Assembly (NCBI GenBank): GCA_024516155.1
Contig: JAJJXM010000059.1
Coordinates: 248,001 to 312,000 of the forward strand
Length of the DNA stretch: 64,000 nucleotides
DNA from: Pyronema omphalodes
Taxonomy: Eukaryota > Ascomycota > Pezizomycetes > Pezizales > Pyronemataceae
Direction of reading: 5' to 3'
Shown: piece after piece, positions 1 to 10,296 of the stretch
Numbering within the stretch: position 1 is the first letter of the stretch
Layout: each line of letters begins with the position of its first letter
The notes under the pieces: generated by a model
Databases searched by the model: none
Seen by the model: only the letters and a program-made list of their open reading frames with translations
Told to the model about the DNA's origin: nothing
Program-made: the position numbers and the translations under genes

Positions 1-2317
1 AAAGAAAAGAAAAGAAAGAAAGAAAAGAAAATAAAAAGGAAAGGAGACAAAGTCGCTTAGAAGCGGACTGCTCTAATACATCGCGAGAAAAACAGAGGAA
101 ACCAAAGATACGCGTCTTAACCCCAACGAAAAAAAAGGAAAATCCCCGCATCCCGTATCACCTCATTCCCCGTATCCTCCCAATTTGGCCTCACCCACCC
201 GTGCCGTTCTCATTCTACATAGCGCCTTCCCACCTCCGTGGCTGCTAGGTATTCCAAGATCGCTTTGGTAAGCCGATCGTCCGAAAAAATCTCCACCGCC
301 TTCAGCCTTCCCCGGCGGCGCCGCCGTCGCCGCGGCTTTCCGGTTATTTTTTCCACCTCTTGAGCGAGTACCTCGTACTCACGTTGCCAGCGATCGCAGG
401 CACCAAACAGGTGACCTCGCGTTTGGCGTTCTCCGGAATCGCACCACCAACAGCGATCGGAGTCTTTTTTCTTTATGCGCACCAGGTGGGTGCCTATCAG
501 CGCGTGACCGGAGGCAATCTGGTAGAACACCGCAGCCCGGTGTTTCGGCACGGTTTTCAGGCCGTCGCGGATGCCCCACTTCTTTCGTGGGCGGTAGGCT
601 GCGTTAAGGTCGGTACGCTGGCGTACCCACTTCGATGCGATCGCCTTGGGGATCTCCGTCACTGCGCGGTTGACGTGCGCCAGCGACGTCCAAGGGAGGG
701 GGGAGCAGACGGGGTTTGTACACCCTCGGAGGGGGGGGGCCAAACAACGGTGGCTTGTACCGTGTTTTGCTGCCGCGTCCGCAGCTTCGTTTTCGAGGAT
801 GTCGCTGTGTCCGGGTACCCACCGGAAGACCACCTCGATGCCGGTGAAGGCGCGGAGTTTTGCGACCTCTGTCGCGATCAGGCGCTGCAAGATCTGGCCC
901 GGGCCAGGCACGTCGGAGAGCAGGCGCTGCAGTGCAGCTTGTGCATCGGAGAAAATTGTGAGGAGCGGGGGGGGGCGGGCTACTGAGTAATGGTAATTAT
1001 CCCAGTAATCGCGCAGGGCCATCAGCATGGCATGAAGCTCGGCGTCGTACACCTCTGCATGACGTCCCACGCAGAAGCAGGAGGGAGTGAGGATGCCTCT
1101 CACGTAACGAACGAAGCCTGAACCAGCGACATCTTCTATGCGAGACCCGTCGGTCCAAACGCAGGCGGAGCCAAGGTTTCTCCATTGTAGGGCGCATTCG
1201 GTTGCTTCGTCCCTCGATGCGATGACGACGGTACCGGGGAACTGTTGGGGGAGAGGGGGGAAGACCCTCTCGACGTGATGGAAGCCCGAACGAGTTGTGG
1301 CGCGCTGAGTCAGTTGCCTGACGATGTCGGCGGTCGGGGACGGGGGGGTGGATCCGGGGGGGCTGGGCGGGTAAGAAGTCGCGCTCTGAAGCGGGCTTCC
1401 CGTCCGCGCACAAGGGATTCTGCCGGTCGCGTCGCGCTTTCTGCTGCCAGAAAGCCGAGCGGGGTTGTACGGAAGCAGCCGGTGATGGCCCGTGCCTGCT
1501 TGTTGAGGACGAGTTGGAGGCGGGACAGGTGCCCAGCGTCTCGGGAGGGGAGTCGGCGGACGGCGTTAATTTCTATTTCCGTAGGTAGAAACGGATTGCA
1601 CCACCGCTTGTTGAAGATTAGCGGTGCTGCCTGCGGGGAGCCCGTATTTCTTGCACAAGCGTGCAATTTGTGCCTGTTGTTGCGAGGCCCGGGAGAGCCA
1701 TTTCTGGCGATGCTGGTTAAAGGTGAGTTTTGCGTCCAGCCAGTAACCTAACCACCGAACAGCGGTTTCGGAATACCGAATGGAGTGGGTTCCCACCGTC
1801 ACTGTGAGGGAGTCGGGGTTCGGGGGAGAGCGTCTGCGGGAGAAAAGGATTGCTTCCGTCTTTTCTGATTCGAACACTACCGCGTTCGCTTCACCCCACG
1901 CGAGGCAGAGGGACGCGCATCGATCTAACTTGGTGGTGACGTCAGTCGCTGACGCGCCTTTCACGAGCCACGTGACGTCATCAACGAAGGACAGTCCCAG
2001 CGTTCCTCCGACCTCCGCTTCCACCATCTTCGCCAGATCCGCTATGTACAGATGAAACAATATCCTGGACACGGGGGAGCCTTGGGGCAACCCAGTGTCT
2101 GTGTCTATCGGCTCGCCAGCCTCCCCTGCGAGGAAAATCTCGACTCGCCTACCTCTCATGAAGCTTGTCACCCAGCGAACAAAACCTTCGTCGAAGGTTG
2201 CTCTACGCAGCTTATTGGTTAAGCAAATGCTGTTGACGGTAGGGAACGCGCCCTTTACGTCGTCCATCAAGAGAGCGCCTGCTAAAGCCTTTTCCTCCCA
2301 AGCAGCCTCGACAAACC

Positions 2318-3719
2318 TGTCACACCCTAAAATGTGTGAGGATAGAATTGGTATCATATAACGCAATGGAGAATATGGCAAACTCGACAGAGAATGAATA
2401 GTCAGATTAGTATCCCGGGCCGGAACCCCCGAGGAGCTCCGACAAGCCACGTCACGTGATTCGTGACTTTCCGACAGGACCTCACGAGGATCCCAGCCCG
2501 AGGCGTCGCAACTATTATTCAATGTCAGTTTGGGAGGATTCAGAAGAGAAGAGATTGGGGAACACTTACCTCATGGGTGTCGACTTACCCTTGAGCAACT
2601 ACGAACGACGCTGATGGAGAACAAAGACGAAGACGAAAGGACACCTCCTTATACTTGAGGAGTGTTCGGAAGTTCACGGCTACAAAGGGGTCTGCATCGG
2701 AAGAGAGTTCCAAGGATGTGCAGAGCGGTGCGACGAAATCATCCGGTGTTACTTAGTTGGGTGAATGGTCAGCCAGGAAGACAAGGCAGAGTCTAGTCGG
2801 CAAACAGGAGTGGGGCTATGGACAAGGGTCAAGATTGCTAAGGCATGAGACGTCCATAAGCATGCAACCCTCTCAAGGAAACTGTTTGGTGGAACCGATA
2901 TGACGCGCCCTTAGGCTATTGACTACCAACCAAGGAACAGCTCGGCGTTTGCATCCACACCAGGGTGTGCTGCGCGCAAGTGCGCGCAGGTGGAGCCATA
3001 ATGACATCACACAGGAATGTGTCGGAGTGATCCACTCCGGTAGGGCATGGATGCCTTATCATGTCAGATTCCTCCATTCGCAATCGAGATTCTCTAGGGA
3101 GATCTATGATAGCACGACTCACAAGATAAATGACTCACATGTTATTTGTCAGAGGAGTTCATGCATTATGCAGTCAAGCGGAGTTGCCCTCCCATATGAC
3201 TCATAACCCTGACACCTGATTGGAAGGTGTGGTAGTACAGAGAGGAATGTCAAGGATTAGTCTGACGATAGCAAGCATCATGCAAGCAAGTAATCAATAT
3301 GATTATGCACTTCGTATGATGCAATCTATCAGCAGATGCGTCTCAGAAATGACTCTTGTCTTATCTCCTAGGCTCAGTTTGGAAATTGGTTCCCTAGGAA
3401 GTCTGGGCGAACTTGTAGACGAAAGTCTATAAAAGAGCCTTTGTCTTCCCTCTCTCTCCTCCATCATCAACCATTTGATCCTCTACGCGACGATACCTAT
3501 TATCACCAACGAATACCTCCGAAGACAACCCTTAAGTTTATTCCGCCTGTGATCGATTAATTCTCTTCCTAGCTTTATCTTTGGATAAGCTCTATTAGTT
3601 CTTGGGAACGAAGTGTCTGTCTGTTCTTGGGAACGAAGTGTCTGTCAACACTGAGAACGAAGCACTAGAGATACAATCGGATAAGCCTCTGCATAGTCGA
3701 AGCTGTGCCCAGGTTCACA
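2318..3719 (+). mobile_element. Solo LTR (1402 bp) nested in LINE A copy 1
   Basis: The insert begins TGTCACACCC and ends GGTTCACA, so it has the TG..CA ends of an LTR. It has a TATA box (TATAAAAGAGCC at 3428) followed by a CT-rich stretch, the usual U3/R layout read on the plus strand. No gag or pol reading frame, primer-binding site or polypurine tract is inside, so this is a single LTR left after LTR-LTR recombination. Near the 3' end a 25-bp unit containing GGGAACGAAGTGTCTGTC is tandemly repeated (3601-3646). Gypsy versus Copia cannot be decided from the LTR alone. No second copy is visible in the window. Confidence 0.82.
3426..3438 (+). promoter_or_regulatory. TATA box of the solo LTR
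   Basis: TCTATAAAAGAGC followed by CT-rich sequence about 15-40 bp downstream. It would have driven the LTR element rightward and could now act as a stray promoter reading antisense through LINE A ORF2. Confidence 0.6.
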
Positions 3720-5396
3720 GAACCCTACCAAAACCGCCGCCGCGTCCGCCGCCGACCTGTTCGTCCTCCCCCCAAACTGCCCGTCATGTAGGATCCCCGT
3801 GCGCTCAGCCTCTTGTGCGAGCAGCACCGCTACCACTTTTTCAACCAGCTTGCCAAAGCAGCTGAGCAAGGAGATGATCCGAAAGCTTTTTGCACGCGAG
3901 TAGCTCGGCTTTCCCGGCTTCGGGATGCACACCCCCTTCGCGATCTTCCAGTCGCAGGGGTGATACCCCAGGCGCAGACAATGTTTCACCACCGCAACAA
4001 CCCTGTCCGGATCCCACGAGAGCAGGGCTTTGATAATGGGGACACCCAGCGCATCACCGCCTGGGGCCTTCTTGTTGCTCTGCCTGGACAAAGCGGAGGA
4101 GACGGATTGTAACGAGACTGACTGCCACAGGGTTCCGGGCGGCCCCGGGGGGAGTGGTAACTCCGAGAAGGGGTTAGGAGGGGGAAAGAATACTTCCGCG
4201 AGCATCCTACGTTTATCCTGATCATCCTCCGCTCGTTGCCCTTCTTCGTTCTCGAGCGGACCTACCACCGTCGCGGCTCGCGGTTTAGTCATCCTCAGCG
4301 CTGCCCAGAGAGCGTCCCCGTTGGCTGTCGACAGGAAGTCCCCCCAGCACCTACGCTTTTTCTGTCGTTGTAGCGAATGATATGCGTTGCGCAGTTGGTG
4401 CTCTTCCTCCACCGTCGCGCGACCTTCCTTGACCGCCCTGCGGGTCCTCCCATACTCCGTACGAGCCTCACGAATCTCCGCGCACCACCACCACCGCTTC
4501 GACCGTGCGGTGAGCCGAATTTTCCTTGCTCGTTCCTCCAACAAAGATGTTAGTTCCTCCCGTACCCAAACTACCTCATCTTCTACCTCCTCCTCCGTGC
4601 TGAGATCCGTGAGGAGCGGTCTGCGTTCGCTTCGATGGCGCCAATCTAACGCCGCAGAGACCGCTCCGACCTCATCCTCCAACAATTCCTTCACAGCCCA
4701 CCCCCTCGTTGGGACTTCGAAGTCCGCCGGAGCTATCACCGTCGACACTTCCCACGACAACGCAGCGTGGTCGGACGTGGTGGCATGTTCCGGATCGTCC
4801 AATCTTGTGGCTCGCACCGCCGTCGCTATCTCCTCCTCGCGAGCACCAAGTCGATAACGCTGTACCGCAGCTGACCTGTTTGCTGGTGAGTTTCGAGACC
4901 GTCACCTACGTAATGAAGGTTGTGGGAATCCATCAGGGACTCTAGGAAGGCGTGGTGGAGCGGTGCGTCACACCGGGGGTTCCACCGCTGGCTATGGGCA
5001 TTGAAGTCGCCCGCCAGTACCGTTCCCGAGGTGATGATACGATCCCAGCTGACGTCTCTAGCAGGTCGAGGTCCGTCCGAGTTACGAGGAGCGTCGTAGA
5101 CGTTCACCATCCTGAGCTGCCTGTGTCCTCGACACATTACGTCCAACACCTGCACGTCCCCGTCTCTTCCCACCGCGAGATCCTCCCAGGCCTCAACGTC
5201 CACGCTGAGTCTTTACGTACCGCCGCCATCACTCTACCACCCCAGAAAAAGTCATACGCCGGGTGTCTCCACCCTTGGAACGTCGGCGGCTCCTGCACAA
5301 GCACGACGTCCGCACCCAACTCTTTCCCGCTCTCCATGATCGCCGTAAGAACCTCACCGCTCTTGCGACAGTTTAACTGTAGAACCTGAATTGTAC

Positions 5397-7131
5397 TCAT
5401 AATTCAGGTTCTGTGGGCGCAACGGCATCGGTCGACCCCGCGGAGGAGGCGACTTCGGAGTCGGTGTCCATGAGGACAGCGAAGGGGTTCACAACCACCA
5501 GGGCGGTGGAGGGCTGGGGTCTTGAGTCTGGGGGGAGGGGGACGGAGGGGAGGAGGGAGTCGGAGCGGGGGCTACACGCGAGGTGGGGGCGGCAGTGGTG
5601 ACAGGGTTTAATCGGGACGAGCGGGCGAGGCGGGCGGCCGCTATGGCGGCGAGGCGATCAGGGCAGGTTCGAGCTGTCGCAAAGTGTTCTTCCCCGCAAT
5701 TAGCACACTTAGGTACCGGGAGAGAATGGGGGCACGCGGAGCCCATGGGCTTGCTACAGCCTGCGAATGAGCACGCGGGGTGCTTCGCGGTGGGGTGGCT
5801 GAGGGCGCAGAAGGCGCACCGGAACACATCAGGCGTGGAGCAGCGCTCGCGGATGTGGCCCCATTTTAGACATCCGGAGCACTGACTGTCGGGGCCCTCG
5901 AAGACGTAGAGTTCTGCCCGGTGGCGGCGACTGCCCAGCAAGACGCCTTTGGTGATTAGCAGGCGGGCGGAAGCGGAGCTCCTCACGAAAACTACGGCAG
6001 ATGAACTTGGGTGGCACCGCGAACGAAGCGTTCACGGATTTCTTCAACCTTACCCAACCAACGGACGTTAGGTAGTACTTCTACGTGTTCATGGTTTGCT
6101 TGTATTTCCACCTGGAGTTTTTGCACTCCGTGGGAACCTTCCCCCAGGAAACGCGCGAGCGGCACGCCGTGCACCTTGAGGGCTACCCAACGGTCTAGCT
6201 CCTCGACATCAGTAACCCCCGAGTCTACTTCCCTAACTGCGTTGATGATTTCGTTACGATACAAACGTAAAAGCGTGGCTGCATCAACCCCTGGGACGGT
6301 GGTGGCCGTCAGGGTACCCTTTGCGTTGCGGGACACCTTCAAAACGCGGTGGAACTGAGGCGCGTTCTTGTACCACAGACAGTTGTTGATGGCTGCCGTG
6401 TACGCGTCCAGGGGCTGGGAGCAGTTTGCGCTGGCGGGGTCACGAACGAAGACGATACGACGGACCTCAGACGGGAGGTTTGTGGCGGGGGCGTGAAGGC
6501 TGCCAGCGCGTTGCTGGACCTTCTTCGCGTGACGCGACTGGTGAGTGGCCCACGGTGTGGTAAGGGCAGGCGTGGGGGCGGGGAGGCTCGCGTTGGCAGC
6601 GGCGACCTGTGCGATGGTCGGCTGGGTGGCTATCGGAACGGGAGGGCGGGGCGGAGCGGCGGTGGTTTGCGCGGTGGGGCGGGACGGCCTGGGGTCGGGC
6701 GGGGCGGGTCTGGCGAGAGCCTCGTTAAGGCGGTCGCGAAGCTCACGATTAACTGTGCGGAGGCGCGTGACCTCTTCCTCCAGGGCGGGGACGCGTTTGT
6801 CCAGGGCATCTAGCCTCTTACCAAGGCTGAGGATGTACTCAGGGTTAATGACAGACACGACCGTGGGCGCGTCGTCTCCGCGTTTCTCGCGTTTTTAACA
6901 CGCAGGGCCTTCCTCTTCGAGGGGCTGGGTGGCTTGGGCTCGTTTTCCAACTGCCTGTTGGAGGCGAGCGTGCGCTGCGGAAGAGCCCCTGATGGCCATC
7001 GGAGTGGGGGTACCAGGGGGGACGGAGCGGGCGGTGCCAAAGACGTCGTCGTCTGGTTGGCCGCTGGGTTTCGGAGTGGAGGGAATCGGGGCATGCCGTT
7101 GGAGAGAGGACGTCTCCCCAAAGCGGAGCAT
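5397..7131 (-). pseudogene. LINE A copy 1 ORF1: gag-like nucleic-acid-binding protein with CCHC knuckles
   Basis: Read from the ATG at 7131 (MLRFGETSSL, also present in copy 2) to the TGA at 5399-5397. The N-terminus is Pro/Ser-rich. A short coiled coil follows (LGKRLDALDKRVPALEEEV, about 6830-6770), then a Pro/Ala linker, a conserved core (about 6440-5990) and three zinc knuckles: CSGCLKWGHIRERC, CAFCALSHPTAKHPAC and CANCGEEHFATARTC (about 5885-5680). LINE ORF1 proteins package element RNA. A TAA near 6898 replaces the GAA seen in copy 2, and the frame shifts near 5990 and 5500, so no full protein is made. The stop overlaps the ORF2 ATG (ATGA), an arrangement suited to stop-restart translation. 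Confidence 0.87.
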
Positions 7132-7255
7132 GCCTGCGGGCTGGTGGAGAGCCAGGGCCGCGGATAGGGGGGGGGCTTGAAGCCGTGATGTTTCTGTAGA
7201 ATTTCCCAAATAGGAAAATTAAGCGAAAAGTTGGCGGTTAGAAAGCGCCAAGGTG

Positions 7256-7360
7256 GTAACGTGCACCACAGAACGTACGTGTACGACACGCGTGCGTGGA
7301 AGCGCGCGAAGACAACACTTGCATCAGTGCGGAAGGCAGTGTTCATTGAAAAGAATAATC
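7256..7360 (+). repeat. TCGCG-family dispersed repeat, right part only
   Basis: Matches the downstream half of the repeats at 29965-30140 and 46020-46190: shared blocks include CGTACGTGT, GCGCGAAGAC and CTTGCATC.GTGCGG. The left half, with the TCGCG core, is missing exactly where LINE A copy 1 begins. Confidence 0.65.
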
Positions 7361-8640
7361 AACCTCAACTGCGAGTGCTCTTTTTGGGAATGGTTCTCGA
7401 ACACCCTTCTTTGGTAATTCAAAGCTCTCTAGCGGAAACATTCAAGTTGTTCTATATGTAAAACTGGTATACCGCATTTGTACTTCGGACAAGCGGCTGT
7501 CAAACAACATGCTGGCTGGCGTGTACCGTATGTCATCGCACGAATTATACGTTTGTATGTACACATACTCGACAGGAGACAGCGTGGTTGTTGAACAAGT
7601 ATCACGGCCAAGAGGGACAGCAAGCTGTGGATGCTGAACAAGAATTGTGGCGTCGACATATTCACAGGATCTACCCAAGTGTGGAATAGATTTCACAGTG
7701 GAAATTTGCTGTATTGATAGATAAGTTGCTGCATTTCCAAATTCTCAAATTAATATCGAAGTCACAAATTATGCCATTTTTCGCTTGTTAACGATGATCG
7801 CCCTTGAGCGCCTAGTAAGCGCGTAGGGCCATCACCGCCTACCCGGGCTAGAGTCCTCCTGAGTCCAACGACGGCGATTATAGTTAATACCAACGCAGAG
7901 AGAGAAAAAAGAACACCGTGAGAGTGAGAGTCAGATGAGCCCCAAATTAGACATGTAATGATGATACTGAAGGCATGGGTTTTAACGCTATTTATGCTCC
8001 CTTCATAACGTGATTATGATATATCGGCGCCGCTGAATGCAAAAAACATTATTCACTAGTGACTCGCGTGATATCTCAACCCACACCTCAAAAATTGCCT
8101 TGTATTTAACTGTGAGGGCATGTATAACCTGCAAAGGCATGTATGGTTCTCAGAAATCATTATAATGGACGTCTCCGCCATGCTCGCACGAACGTCTGCT
8201 AATGACAAAGGCGCTAAGAACAGGTGTTATAATATCATCCGCACAGACTTTGTTTCCGTGCTATTCAATTATTTTGCGGTTTCCGGCTGGACATTTCTTG
8301 CTTCGCATGCTGTTCAATCATGGGACTAATTCCTACTAGTAATGACCGGAGCTTTCCTCCCAAATTAGATTTCATTGTATCATTTGTACTATGACCGCTG
8401 TGTATATCTGGGAAAATGTTAGGGTCACACATTTAGCATTCTACGTAAAATGGGGGCTGGTGTATTGAACAATGTAGAAACCGCTGAACGGAAAGACTAG
8501 GAACAGAACCCCGTTGCAGATCGTTTGTCTCAAAATAATGCATTAGGGCCAAGGTCGACCCGGAACGTACTTTGAATCAGTGGAATATAAAACCGGAAAG
8601 TAATCGATAGGACCACAGGTCAAAACCGCCAGCTATATCA
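7361..8640. other. Intergenic, no supported gene
   Basis: AT-rich sequence with only short ORFs in all frames and no recognisable protein motif, RNA gene or repeat end. Confidence 0.5.
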
Positions 8641-8644
8641 CTTG

Positions 8645-9560
8645 ATCCATGACGTCTCTCCAGAGCTCCCCACGGTCCGTCCAGAACTGCGGACTGGACC
8701 GGACTACATGGTGTAGTCCGGTCCAGTCCAATGTTTTCAAGGACTGCAACCATGTAGTCCGGTCCAGGTTTCAAAAACAAAAAGACTGGACCGGACTGCA
8801 GGTGACTGCAGGACTCCGGGTGTCTCGCTTATCCCTAAACACTAGTGGGTCGGGAGTAGCAACCGCCGCTAACAGCAAGCTGACCACCAGAGAGGCCGCT
8901 TGCCGGTCAACAAAGGTGGAGCTAAAATCCTCCGGTGCAAATTTCTTTTCTCCACGCCTGTTTGCCTCGACCACTGGGTAGTCCTGATGATTCTCTTGGT
9001 ACTCCATATGTAAAAATTCCTCCAAATAAATCGTGTCGTGACCACCCCCCCCCCCCCCTTTCCCATCGCAGTGAAGCTTTTCCCATACAAGCCTACTAGT
9101 ATTTGTTTTTTCTTAACCACCGCATCCGTTTCCTTTTAGTTTGCGAGACTAATGAACCTCAATAGTTTACAATTTTCTTGTTCTTCACAGGAAATTGGGG
9201 AAATGCGGATACATTAGCAAAAGTAATCATGAAACCTTTGGCAATTCATTGGGATTACTTAGGTCCGCTCTGAAATTGTAGTGATCAATTCTTGTAGAGA
9301 AAGATATAATCACTGTTGAAATTTCTGCGCGCTCAAAAACTAAAACTGCAGTCGCCTACGGTCACCCATGGTCAACTGCGAGTGATGTGTGACCTTATGG
9401 TCACCTACGGTCACCCACAGGCGGTCCAGCCCACCGTGTAAAAATGTCTGCCAGTCCCAGTCCAGGCACCGGATTGGACTGTGATATGTGGTCCGGTCCG
9501 GTCCGTAGCCAGGACTGGACCGGACGGACCATGGGGAGCTCTGCGTCTCTCCACTATCTG
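8645..9560. repeat. Palindrome-rich candidate non-autonomous element (GGACCGGAC motif)
   Basis: Two inverted copies of AGAGCTCCCCAYGGTCCGTCC-like sequence (8662-8682 and 9522-9542, 20 of 21 matching) bracket about 880 bp. Each end carries clusters of GGACCGGACTGGACC-type motifs in both orientations, including a perfect 18-bp inverted repeat with a 3-base loop (8691-8708 / 8712-8729). Subterminal motifs in both orientations are a habit of hAT-like and similar DNA elements, but I found no target-site duplication and no transposase, so the class is open. A short direct repeat (CCTACGGTCACCCA) occurs inside near 9355 and 9403. Confidence 0.5.
8691..8729. repeat. Perfect 18-bp inverted repeat (hairpin)
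   Basis: Arm 8691-8708 (GGACTGGACCGGACTACA) and arm 8712-8729 are exact reverse complements around the 3-base spacer TGG. The same motif recurs at 8755-8765, 8785-8800 and 9490-9526. Confidence 0.85.
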
Positions 9561-9785
9561 CCCTGCAGTTGGACATTTACCGTCCTCGGGTTTGGAAAAA
9601 AAAACATTCAAATATAAATGGTCAAAGCATAAATCACCAACGGTGATACCAGTGATACACGACAGGCCGGTATTGTTCCAAACTAGACATTGAGATTCCG
9701 CCGTGCTTATATTGTCATCATGGTGAGACGTAGATTTTTATTGCCGTTCTTACACTGTCGTTGCGACATTCAATAATTAATTGAG

Positions 9786-10296
9786 GTGGCAGGAATGTTT
9801 GGGAGCAAGTGTTTGAGAGATCATTGGGCTCGTGCTGAATGCCATGAACATTGTCCACCTTACCCAAAGTGTAGAAACGCCACTGGAATCACATTTCGAG
9901 GCAACAGAAAACATTCGGAAGTAATGAATTTACCGCCCAACTTAAGTGCAACGACTTCGTATGGACGTGCAATGTATTTACAATTACAACACTATGATGA
10001 ACATCACAGAGAGGGACAATCGATGATTCTGGAAAAGAGGAATTTCTGGACCGTTCATGGTAAAGGTGTTGAAATGAGCTACATGAAAAATATCAAAAAT
10101 AAAAAAACAGAGGACGCTGTCATGGGACATTTTGAAATACGGACAAGGAGATACAAAGTCGCAAACTCCATCGATGAGAAACGAGAATATTACACAATAT
10201 GTCTACATGATTCGTGATCGCACAATCAAATCCGGCATGAATATCGCTCAGCTAGAGTTTTTTCGTGTCCAAAGCCACGTTGATATCAGTAACTCT
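9786..10296. other. Shared 3' flank of F-box locus F1 with an open frame of doubtful meaning
   Basis: A plus-strand open frame runs to 10217 (first ATG about 9795). Its last part, from about 10120, matches the 3' flanks of F4 (39610-39790) and F6 (63470-63630), for example ACAAGGAGATAC. Those flanks are non-coding with respect to the F-box genes and are not open in the same way. The frame is therefore probably fortuitous. I see no known domain in it. Confidence 0.4.

Larger units (their letters stand above)
2313..3724 (+). repeat. Target-site duplication of the solo LTR (2313-2317 and 3720-3724)
   Basis: Five bases flank the LTR: AAACC on the left and GAACC on the right, one mismatch. Removing the LTR and one copy restores the ORF2 sequence seen in LINE A copy 2 around 60190. 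A 5-bp duplication is typical of LTR-retrotransposon integrases. Confidence 0.75.
210..5400 (-). pseudogene. LINE A copy 1 ORF2: endonuclease / reverse transcriptase / RNase H, interrupted
   Basis: The replication polyprotein of LINE A. The start is the ATG at 5400-5398, which overlaps the ORF1 stop in an ATGA. N-terminal AP-type endonuclease (about 5400-4700) shows VLVQEPP, GDFNAHS and TSDHAAL, the expected metal and catalytic positions. The reverse transcriptase (about 4200-1700) shows PKPGKPSYSRAKSFR, motif A with LLMDDVKGAF, motif B with LPQGSP and the catalytic box FVDD instead of the commoner YADD. RNase H (about 1200-750) shows an AELHA glutamate, SDAQAAL and WVPGHSDILENEAAD. A C-terminal CX2CX9HX4C finger follows (about 450). 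The frame is broken near 4820, by the solo LTR between 2318 and 3719, and again near 1600, 1350 and 1100. Catalytic residues are still present, so decay looks recent. Confidence 0.9.
1..7255 (-). mobile_element. LINE A copy 1 (Tad-like non-LTR retrotransposon), 3' end beyond window
   Basis: A near full-length non-LTR retrotransposon read right to left. Its 5' edge is set by alignment with LINE A copy 2 (56699-62654): both begin the shared sequence at CACCTTGG, here about 7255. It encodes ORF1 (gag-like, three CCHC knuckles) and ORF2 (endonuclease, reverse transcriptase, RNase H). The pyrimidine-rich 3' UTR runs off the left edge; by comparison with copy 2 about 180 bp of 3' tail lie outside. 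A solo LTR (2318-3719) interrupts ORF2. The 5' end abuts a member of the TCGCG repeat family, so the element probably inserted into that repeat. Domain order fits the Tad clade of fungal LINEs; the clade is inferred from motifs, not from a tree. Confidence 0.9.

Noticed and set aside
360..990. Long plus-strand frames opposite LINE A RNase H
   Set aside because: They are antisense shadows of the RNase H/ORF2 sequence in GC-rich DNA; no domain, and not kept in LINE A copy 2.
6349..6898. Gly/Arg-rich plus-strand frames opposite LINE A ORF1
   Set aside because: Composition is that of a reversed Pro/Ala/Thr-rich coding strand; ORF1 on minus explains the region.
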